From Sulfurimonas sp. (GTDB lineage: Bacteria > Campylobacterota > Campylobacteria > Campylobacterales > Sulfurimonadaceae): DNA of 12,362 nucleotides. Positions 6,667 through 12,362 of the stretch are shown here, in pieces. A program made the position numbers and the translations under genes. Position 1 is the stretch's first letter. Every line of letters starts with the position of its first letter. Location: the NCBI GenBank assembly GCA_021157665.1, contig JAGGWE010000157.1, positions 1 to 12,362 on the forward strand, read 5' to 3'. The notes below the pieces were generated by a model that was not told the DNA's origin, searched no databases, and saw only the letters and a program-made list of their open reading frames with translations.

Positions 6667-7159
6667 CGGAAGAATCTGGCCATATACAATAGCCTTTTTA
6701 GTCACAATGGTTTTTGGTTTTTGTGTGGTAACTATTATGATTGCAAATACACTGCCAGTTGAAAAAAGTGACACATTTATGAGTTACTATCAAGATGTAG
6801 ATGCTAATGCTAATAAATTGATTCAAGCTCGTATTGATTTCAATAGAAAATATAAGATAGAATATGTAACTGGTCAAATTAATGATAAGGGTACTGTCTT
6901 TAGATATAAAATTATTGATATGGATTTAAATCCCGTTAGTGATGCTAAGATAAAACTTATAATTACTCGTCCAAATACACATAAGTATGATATTGAATTA
7001 GATAATCCAAGATTTGAAAATGGAGTTTATCTGTTTCCTAGTACTGTTTTACCAAAAGAGGGTAGATGGGATATTATGGCAAAAATAAATGTTGGAAACT
7101 TTCAAAGATATATTAACTTTAAAACAGATACAAGAACTACAAAAATAGTTGAATATTAA
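6653..7159 (+). CDS. FixH-like (CcoH-like) cbb3 oxidase assembly protein
   Basis: This 168-residue protein begins MNLSNGRIWPYTIAF. It has one N-terminal transmembrane helix (about residues 9-31) and a periplasmic domain. Family features of FixH include the WP near the start, the segment KSDTFMSYYQDVDANANKL after the helix, and an extracytoplasmic beta-rich region. That region reads FRYKIIDMDLNPVSDAKI, then PRFENGVYLFPSTVLPKEGRWDI. The PxxGRWDI motif near residues 134-141 is characteristic of the family. FixH/CcoH proteins help assemble the cbb3 oxidase and may remain bound to it. The start overlaps the preceding gene by 14 bases, and AGGAGA lies ten bases upstream. The usual partners ccoG, ccoI and ccoS are not in this window. 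addB starts six bases after its stop codon. Confidence 0.8.
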   Translation: MNLSNGRIWPYTIAFLVTMVFGFCVVTIMIANTLPVEKSDTFMSYYQDVDANANKLIQARIDFNRKYKIEYVTGQINDKGTVFRYKIIDMDLNPVSDAKIKLIITRPNTHKYDIELDNPRFENGVYLFPSTVLPKEGRWDIMAKINVGNFQRYINFKTDTRTTKIVEY

Positions 7160-7164
7160 AAATA

Positions 7165-9513
7165 ATGGATAAAACTACAATAGTTTTACCATCTGCTCGT
7201 GCAATTCGTCACGAGCAACTTCAAATAGAATCTCAAACACTTTTTTTACCTAATTTTATAACCATGAGTGAGTTCATCTCAAAGCTTTGCATTGTAAAAG
7301 AGTTTAAAATTTTAGATGATGATAGTCGAGTTTTACTCTTACTTGAAGCATCAGATTTTAAAGAGTTTTCCTCACTTCAAATCCAAAGAAACTTTTTTAC
7401 TTTTACTAAAAATTCATCATATATTTTTAAGTTTTTTGAAGAGTTGAGTGCAGAGATGTATGATATATCTACCCTTGATACTTCAGATATTTATGGGGAG
7501 TATGAAGAGCATATAATTATACTTCAAGAGTTATATAAAAGATATGAGCAGTTATGTAATGAAAAAAAAGTACTTGATAGAATCTTTTTACCTAAACTTT
7601 ATCAGTTTAATGAGAGTTTTGCAAAGAGTCATAAAGAGATAGAGTTACATATTGATGGGCATTTAACAAACTTTGAGTTAGAACTATTGATAAAATGTTG
7701 TGAATTTAGTAGTGTTAATCTTAAGTTTAACACTTCTAAATTTAATACAAAAATGCAGAGTAAGTTTTTAGAATTAGGAATTGATTTAGAAAAAAATTAT
7801 GAGTATAAAATATCTCTAAATACAAAAGAGATTTTAGAAAAAACTTTAAGAGAAGAAAATAAAAATATATCATGCGAATCTTTTAGTGAGTCTATTTTAC
7901 AAATTGCATTTATAAAGCAAAAGCTTTATGAGGCAGTAAAAAAAGGTTATAAACCTGAAAATATTGCTGTGATTTTACCAGATGAAAATATGGCCCAAAA
8001 ACTAAAAAGTTTTGATGAAAAATATAATTTTAACTTTGCAATGGGGGAGTCATTTAAAAATACTCAAATTTATGAAAAACTAAACTCCACATGCCAAGTA
8101 CTAGAGCAAAAATCAAAAGAGAACTATTCAAGGTTAGATAGAGTTGGGGATGAACTATATATTAAACTACTTGGGATTTATCATAAAAATTCTAACGAGG
8201 TAGATATTTTAGAGTTTTTAAAAGAGTATAAAGAGCAGTTTTCTTCCAAGAGAGAAGTGAAAATATTTCAAGAGGAATTGTATAGTTTTAAAAATATTTT
8301 ACCATTTATGAAAGGGATGAAAATCAAATCTTTGATTTCACTATTTTTACAAAGATTAGGCAGTAGAAGTTTGGATGATGTTCGAGGTGGAAAGATTACT
8401 GTTATGGGAGTATTAGAAACCCGCTCTGTAAGTTTTGATGCTGTAATTATTGTTGATTTCTCAGATTCAAATGTCCCAAAAAAGAGTGATAAAGATATGT
8501 TTTTAAATACTCAAATAAGAGAGATGGCAAATCTTCCAACAATGAGCGATAGAGAGAGTTTGCAAAAGCATTATTATAATTTGTTAATCTCTCGCTCAAA
8601 AGAGGTGGCTATATCTTATGTAAGCTCAAATGATAGCAGTGGTTCAAGATTTTTAAAACAGCTAAATATAAAAGAGTCTAGTCCATATGCCGAACTAAAT
8701 TATGCAAATATTCTTTTTAATCGCTCAATGCCACATGCCAAGAAAAAAAAAGAGATAGTTTTAGAGTATAGTTTTAAAGATAAAAAAATATCAGCAACAA
8801 GATTAAAGACTTTTTTGACTTGTAAAAGAAAATATTACTATAAATATATTCTAAGAATATATGGGCATGAAATTCCCAAAGATATGCCAAAAGAGTACGA
8901 GATTGGAAATGCTGTTCACTTAGCTCTTAGTAATTTATATTCAAAGAAAAGCTCTTATGATAATGTCCAAGATTTAAAACGAGATTTAGATAAAGAGTTA
9001 GATTTGGCATGTGGAGATAGTGAGTTAGATAAGTATCTAATCGCTATGCAAAAAAGACGATTAGAAAAGTTTTGTGAAAAAGAGATTGCACGATTTAATG
9101 AGGGTTGGCATGTGGAGTCTTGTGAAGAGAGTTTTGAGATAAACTTCGCAGGAGCTACACTTATCGGTCAGATAGATAGGATAGATAAAAAAGAAAATGA
9201 GATAGCTGTTCTTGATTATAAAACAGGCTCATATACACTTTATAATAAAAACAATTTTATGGATGCAACAGACTTTCAACTAGAGTTTTACTATTTACTT
9301 GCTGGTGGACTTGGAAATGTTGTGGCATGTGGGTTTTATGATTTAAAAGACTCAAAGATAGTTGATGAACTTTTTATGCAAGAAAAATTAGCTGTTTTAG
9401 AATCAAATATAAAAGATATATTGGCTAAAGATGAATTTAATTTCAGCACTTGTGAAGATATAAAAAATTGTGTATATTGCGATTACAAAACAATTTGTCA
9501 AAGAGAAATTTAA
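7165..9513 (+). CDS. addB: AddB-like ATP-dependent nuclease subunit (PD-(D/E)XK, Fe-S)
   Basis: AddB pairs with AddA to resect double-strand breaks for RecA-mediated repair. This 782-residue protein has the short form usual in Campylobacterota; Bacillus AddB is about 1170. The N-terminus (TIVLPSARAIRHEQ) replaces the Walker A seen in Bacillus AddB, and no nucleotide-binding loop is visible, so the helicase-like part is probably inactive. A UvrD-like C-terminal segment, KITVMGVLETRSVSFDAVII, lies near residues 410-430. The nuclease domain has H585 in IGNAVHLAL, D671 in GQIDRID, and D684 and K686 in VLDYKTG. Four cysteines, C553 (FLTCKRKYYYKYI) and C769, C772 and C778 (NCVYCDYKTICQ), are spaced as for the AddB-type 4Fe-4S cluster. 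Five of the seven TGGCATGTGG repeats fall in this gene. ATG at 7165 follows the FixH-like stop by five bases and lacks a strong ribosome-binding site, implying coupling. Confidence 0.92.
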   Translation: MDKTTIVLPSARAIRHEQLQIESQTLFLPNFITMSEFISKLCIVKEFKILDDDSRVLLLLEASDFKEFSSLQIQRNFFTFTKNSSYIFKFFEELSAEMYDISTLDTSDIYGEYEEHIIILQELYKRYEQLCNEKKVLDRIFLPKLYQFNESFAKSHKEIELHIDGHLTNFELELLIKCCEFSSVNLKFNTSKFNTKMQSKFLELGIDLEKNYEYKISLNTKEILEKTLREENKNISCESFSESILQIAFIKQKLYEAVKKGYKPENIAVILPDENMAQKLKSFDEKYNFNFAMGESFKNTQIYEKLNSTCQVLEQKSKENYSRLDRVGDELYIKLLGIYHKNSNEVDILEFLKEYKEQFSSKREVKIFQEELYSFKNILPFMKGMKIKSLISLFLQRLGSRSLDDVRGGKITVMGVLETRSVSFDAVIIVDFSDSNVPKKSDKDMFLNTQIREMANLPTMSDRESLQKHYYNLLISRSKEVAISYVSSNDSSGSRFLKQLNIKESSPYAELNYANILFNRSMPHAKKKKEIVLEYSFKDKKISATRLKTFLTCKRKYYYKYILRIYGHEIPKDMPKEYEIGNAVHLALSNLYSKKSSYDNVQDLKRDLDKELDLACGDSELDKYLIAMQKRRLEKFCEKEIARFNEGWHVESCEESFEINFAGATLIGQIDRIDKKENEIAVLDYKTGSYTLYNKNNFMDATDFQLEFYYLLAGGLGNVVACGFYDLKDSKIVDELFMQEKLAVLESNIKDILAKDEFNFSTCEDIKNCVYCDYKTICQREI
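8087..8096 (-). repeat. TGGCATGTGG repeat, copy 1
   Basis: CCACATGCCA on the + strand, so the repeat reads TGGCATGTGG on the minus strand, within a longer match CTTGGCATGTGGAG (8085-8098). It lies in addB and encodes STCQ in the addB frame. Confidence 0.85.
8731..8740 (-). repeat. TGGCATGTGG repeat, copy 2
   Basis: An exact minus-strand copy, CCACATGCCA on +, flanked to read CTTGGCATGTGGCA. It lies in addB and encodes PHAK, a different reading phase from copies 1 and 3. Confidence 0.85.
9005..9014 (+). repeat. TGGCATGTGG repeat, copy 3
   Basis: An exact plus-strand copy, extended TTTGGCATGTGGAG. It lies in addB and encodes LACG. Confidence 0.85.
9106..9115 (+). repeat. TGGCATGTGG repeat, copy 4
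   Basis: An exact plus-strand copy, 101 bp after copy 3, extended GTTGGCATGTGGAG. It lies in addB in a different phase from copy 3 and encodes WHVE. Confidence 0.85.
9323..9332 (+). repeat. TGGCATGTGG repeat, copy 5
   Basis: An exact plus-strand copy in addB encoding VACG, with flanks TGTGGCATGTGGG that diverge from the other copies outside the 10-mer core. Confidence 0.85.
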
Positions 9514-9522
9514 AGGAAGTAG

Positions 9523-9978
9523 ATGTTAAAAAAAATAATAATAGGAATCGTTTTAGTTTTAGTATTGATTCAATTTATTCCATTAGAAAAAACAAATCCT
9601 AAAATAGATAAAACAATCGCTTTGCATACTGATAAAAATATTATGAAAATACTGAAAAAAAGTTGTTATGATTGCCATTCAAATGAAACTAAATGGTCAA
9701 TTTATTCAGATATTGCTCCCTTGTCTTTTAGTGTTTTATCTCATGTAAATGATGGAAGAAAGGCTTTGAATTTTTCTAAATGGAAAAATATAAAATTGAG
9801 TATTAAAAAAGCTAGATTTAAAAGAGCAATTAAAACAGTTAATAATGAGATGATGCCATTGTCAAGTTATCTGATGTTTCATGAAGAAGCTAAAATGTCT
9901 AAAGAGGATAGAAAGATATTAGTTAAATGGTTTGAAAAAGAGTTGTCTCTTATTGCTCCTGATGAAGTTTATTTTTAA
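9523..9978 (+). CDS. Haem-binding domain protein (Haem_bd type), membrane-anchored
   Basis: This 151-residue protein has an N-terminal hydrophobic helix (about residues 4-20) and then a periplasmic domain. It contains one c-type haem site, C48-Y-D-C51-H52, in ILKKSCYDCHSNETKWSIYS. Downstream are SHVNDGRKALNFSKWKNI, MMPLSSYLMFHEEAKMS (M110/M111 are candidate axial ligands) and KILVKWFEKE. The order CYDCHSN...W..YS..AP, HV..GR..LNFS.W, MP...Y...H.EA and W matches the haem-binding domain family (Pfam Haem_bd), known mainly from Bacteroidetes and Proteobacteria. Its electron-transfer partner is unknown. AAGGAAG lies just upstream of the ATG. The striking point is its location between addB and addA, which are normally adjacent. 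The addA ATG begins two bases after its stop codon. Confidence 0.85.
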   Translation: MLKKIIIGIVLVLVLIQFIPLEKTNPKIDKTIALHTDKNIMKILKKSCYDCHSNETKWSIYSDIAPLSFSVLSHVNDGRKALNFSKWKNIKLSIKKARFKRAIKTVNNEMMPLSSYLMFHEEAKMSKEDRKILVKWFEKELSLIAPDEVYF

Positions 9979-9979
9979 A

Positions 9980-12362
9980 ATGCTTAACAATAATCTTTGC
10001 TATGAAGCAAGTGCTGGAAGTGGTAAGACTTTTATGCTTGTTGTTCGTTACTTATCACTTCTGTTTAATGGAGCAAATCCTTCAAAGATTTTGGCTCTTA
10101 CTTTTACAAATAAAGCTGCTCGTGAGATGCAAGATAGAGTTGTATCTACTTTAGAAGAGTTACAGAGTCGAGGGGAACTAGATGAGATAGTAAAAGTTAC
10201 AGAATTATCTCGTGAGTATATTTTATCAAACCGTCAAAGAGTTTTAGATGAGTTTTTAAACTCAAATACTAAGATAATGACGATAGATAAGTTCTTCACT
10301 CAGATTTTAAGAAAGTTTTCTCTTTATGCTTCGTTGATGCCTGATTTTTCAACTTTTAGCTCTCAACATGAACTGAAATTACTCTCAAGATTTTTAAAAG
10401 AGGTGTCAGTTGCCCGAATGAAAGACACCCTCATAACTCTCTCACTTCAATCAAACAAAAGACTAGAATCTATTTTTAATCTGCTTGATGAGTTTTATGT
10501 TAAAAAGCAGGAATTATCGCATCTTACATTTATCAAGGTTGATTTTTTAGCTTTTGAAAATGAAGCTATGGAGTATTTAGTTGATTTAAATAAAATAGTA
10601 ACTGGATGTAAAGTTGCATCAAAAACGGCAGTAAATGGAGTGACGGCAGAAAACTTTGAAGAGTTACAAAAGAAAGCTTGGTTAAGTCGTGATACATTTG
10701 AGTACAGTACTTTTAAGAAGTGTTATGTACCTGAGATGGATATACTTTTGCTAAAAATAAAAGATGCTATTAAAAATCAAAATCGTGCAAAAGAGCAGAA
10801 CTTTTTTTATGCTCTAAGTGAATTAGTTGGAATTTATGAGAAATCTAAAAAAGCACTTTATATGGATGATAGTGAACTTAGTTTTTCAGATGTAACTTCA
10901 CTTGTTTATGAGATATTGCATCTAATAGATGATAGTGAGTTTTTATATTTTAGACTTGATTCACAAATTGAGCATATGCTTTTAGATGAGTTTCAAGATA
11001 CGAGTGTTTTGCAGTATGAGATTTTAAAACCACTTATAAATGAGATAAATTCAGGAACTGGAATTTTTGAAAATGGAAGTTTCTTTTTTGTTGGGGATGT
11101 TAAGCAGTCTATTTATCGTTTTCGTGGTGGAGTTTCAGCTCTTTTTGGTGCAGTCAAAGATGAACAAAATACAGAGGTTGAACAACTTCTAACAAATTAT
11201 CGCTCACAAAAAGAGGTCATAGAGTTTGTAAATGATACTTTTAGAGGAAAAATTAAAAACTACACCGATCAAAAAGTAAGACTAGAAGCAGATGGTGGAT
11301 ATGTAGAGATAATTCAAAATGATGAACTGATAGAAGAGACTATAACTCAAGTTGAAAGACTAATTGAACTCGGTGCAAATATAAATGAGATTGCAATTTT
11401 ATGTGCAACAAATGGAGATGGGGAAGCTGTTAAAAATGCTCTAATTGAAGAGGGGATAGAGGTTGTTACTGAAACAACTACAAAGCTTATAAATCAAAGA
11501 AGCGTTAAGGCTATTTTGGAATATCTGAAATATTTGTATTTTAATGAAGAGATTTATAAACATAACTTTTTTGCTTTGATAAATAGAGATGTAGAACCTA
11601 TAAAAAGAGTTGATTTATCAAAGTCAAAACTTTTTGATATTGTAAAAAGAGCAGTAGATTATTATAAACTTTTTAGTGATGATTTTCATTTGATTCGCTT
11701 TTTAAACTCTGTAGTAAATTATCAAGATATTGAGGCTTTGTTGTTTGAGTATGAAAGACTTGATATTGAGGCTGCTGCATCAGATTTAAGTGGTGTTAGA
11801 GTTCTTACTATTCATAAATCAAAAGGTTTAGAATACGAGCATGTGATTGTGATGGACAGACTAAAAAAAGCTCCAGCTTCAAGGGATGCAATAATTTATG
11901 AGTATGATAATATTACTTTGAAAAATGTATATCTTAGAACTAAGGGTAGGGATAGCTTAGATACAGAGTATGCAGATGCCCTTGAAAAAGAGAAAGCACT
12001 TGTAGTGGAAGATAATTTAAATGCACTTTATGTTGCTTTTACAAGAGCAAGAGATAATCTTTTTGTGATTTTAAAGTCAAAAGATTCAGCCTTTGATATT
12101 TTAGACTTGGCATGTGGAAATAGCGGAGAGTTAAAACTTCCCCTCGGATGCGATGCTTCAGCTTCGCCAAAAACTATAGGCGAAGATAAATCATCGCATC
12201 CAAAATTTATTTATACTGATTTGTATTATGGAACCCAAAGCGATATCCTAAAACTAGAAGATGATAAGCAAGAGGATTTAAAATCTATAAACTTTGGTTT
12301 AGCAATGCACTACATGTTAGAGATGCTAGGAGAGTTTACTTTAGAAGCAATCCCACATGCCA
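9980..12362 (+). CDS. addA: AddA-like RecB/UvrD-family helicase-nuclease, partial (runs off right edge)
   Basis: The frame is open from ATG 9980 to the end of the window, giving 794 residues; the C-terminus is missing. AddA is the motor and nuclease subunit that acts with AddB in double-strand-break resection. All superfamily 1A helicase motifs are visible. They are Walker A EASAGSGKT (K16), Ia ALTFTNKAAREM, II D336-EFQD340, III VGDVKQSIYRFRGG (about 371-384), IV LLTNYRSQ, V TIHKSKGLE (610-618) and VI YVAFTRARDNL (684-694). The nuclease domain begins at the right edge (NFGLAMHYMLE, H777). The addB-neighbour position supports AddA over plain UvrD. An in-frame ATG at 9962 (six codons upstream, overlapping the previous gene) is an alternative start; neither has a good ribosome-binding site, so translational coupling is likely. 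A compound palindrome lies in frame over residues 723-741. Confidence 0.93.
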   Translation, partial: MLNNNLCYEASAGSGKTFMLVVRYLSLLFNGANPSKILALTFTNKAAREMQDRVVSTLEELQSRGELDEIVKVTELSREYILSNRQRVLDEFLNSNTKIMTIDKFFTQILRKFSLYASLMPDFSTFSSQHELKLLSRFLKEVSVARMKDTLITLSLQSNKRLESIFNLLDEFYVKKQELSHLTFIKVDFLAFENEAMEYLVDLNKIVTGCKVASKTAVNGVTAENFEELQKKAWLSRDTFEYSTFKKCYVPEMDILLLKIKDAIKNQNRAKEQNFFYALSELVGIYEKSKKALYMDDSELSFSDVTSLVYEILHLIDDSEFLYFRLDSQIEHMLLDEFQDTSVLQYEILKPLINEINSGTGIFENGSFFFVGDVKQSIYRFRGGVSALFGAVKDEQNTEVEQLLTNYRSQKEVIEFVNDTFRGKIKNYTDQKVRLEADGGYVEIIQNDELIEETITQVERLIELGANINEIAILCATNGDGEAVKNALIEEGIEVVTETTTKLINQRSVKAILEYLKYLYFNEEIYKHNFFALINRDVEPIKRVDLSKSKLFDIVKRAVDYYKLFSDDFHLIRFLNSVVNYQDIEALLFEYERLDIEAAASDLSGVRVLTIHKSKGLEYEHVIVMDRLKKAPASRDAIIYEYDNITLKNVYLRTKGRDSLDTEYADALEKEKALVVEDNLNALYVAFTRARDNLFVILKSKDSAFDILDLACGNSGELKLPLGCDASASPKTIGEDKSSHPKFIYTDLYYGTQSDILKLEDDKQEDLKSINFGLAMHYMLEMLGEFTLEAIPHA
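12108..12117 (+). repeat. TGGCATGTGG repeat, copy 6
   Basis: An exact plus-strand copy, extended CTTGGCATGTGGAA. It lies in addA, encodes LACG, and ends 28 bp before the compound palindrome. Confidence 0.85.
12146..12201. repeat. Compound palindrome inserted in frame within addA
   Basis: The outer arms GGATGCGATG (12146-12155) and CATCGCATCC (12192-12201) are perfect reverse complements. Nested inside, CTTCGCC (12162-12168) and GGCGAAG (12179-12185) are also perfect. Six bases separate outer from inner arm on each side, and the central loop is ten bases. The element is much more GC-rich than its surroundings and uses codons unusual here (CTC, TGC, TCG). It stays in the addA frame, encoding about residues 723-741, between helicase motif VI and the nuclease domain. 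This looks like a small palindromic element tolerated in an interdomain linker. Whether it is repeated elsewhere in the genome cannot be seen here. Confidence 0.8.
12353..12362 (-). repeat. TGGCATGTGG repeat, copy 7
   Basis: An exact minus-strand copy, CCACATGCCA on +, occupying the last ten bases of the window. It lies in addA and encodes PHA. Confidence 0.8.

Noticed and set aside
6571..6774. Minus-strand open frame spanning the TPM-like/FixH-like junction
   Set aside because: It overlaps two supported genes and has no independent evidence of coding.
8087..12362. TGGCATGTGG copies as Chi sites for AddAB
   Set aside because: Chi acts in one orientation and is normally strand-biased. Here four copies are on the plus strand and three on the minus strand within 4.3 kb. 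This is kept as a secondary alternative, not the main call.
1..12362. CRISPR array, insertion sequence, tRNA or rRNA
   Set aside because: There are no regularly spaced long repeats, no transposase-like protein, no terminal inverted repeats flanking a gene, and no tRNA or rRNA-like conserved segments in any part of the window.

Overview
This is an AT-rich window (roughly 30% GC by eye) with every recognisable gene on the + strand. Several traits point to a member of the Campylobacterota (the former Epsilonproteobacteria), probably a free-living Sulfurimonas-like lineage. These are a DUF507 gene overlapping carA, a ccoNOQP cbb3 oxidase operon followed by a DUF4006 gene, a TPM-domain protein and a FixH-like protein, and then a short-form addB/addA pair. 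I recall much the same neighbourhood in Campylobacter jejuni. Genus-level assignment is inference only.

Layout. Positions 1-291 hold the C-terminal end of a Wzz-type polysaccharide chain-length regulator. Positions 392-2081 hold a DUF507 gene overlapping carA (carbamoyl-phosphate synthase small subunit) by one base. carA is interrupted near position 1569 by an apparent one-base deletion. A 216-bp gap (2082-2297) carries the likely promoter of the respiratory operon. Positions 2298-5629 encode CcoN, CcoO, CcoQ and CcoP, the cbb3 terminal oxidase. They are followed by a DUF4006 protein, a 29-residue membrane peptide (5859-5948), an exported TPM-like protein with a C-terminal anchor, and a FixH-like assembly protein. 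Positions 7165-9513 encode the AddB nuclease with a visible Fe-S cysteine set. A small haem-binding-domain protein (9523-9978) sits between addB and addA, and AddA helicase/nuclease runs off the right edge.

From 2298 to 12362 no intergenic gap exceeds about 20 bp, so oxidase, oxidase-assembly and recombinational-repair genes form one uninterrupted directional array. The oxidase genes build a high-affinity terminal oxidase. The DUF4006, TPM, FixH-like and tiny membrane proteins are probably oxidase accessories. AddA and AddB form the double-strand-break-processing helicase-nuclease.

The most unusual signal is not a gene. The exact 10-mer TGGCATGTGG (or its complement CCACATGCCA) occurs seven times between 8087 and 12362, in both orientations and in all three reading phases, encoding unrelated peptides. 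A one-mismatch copy lies in carA. About 0.004 occurrences would be expected by chance, so this is a DNA-level signal. A DNA-uptake-sequence-like element is my leading hypothesis. A second unusual structure is a GC-rich compound palindrome (12146-12201) lying in frame inside addA, between the helicase and nuclease domains.
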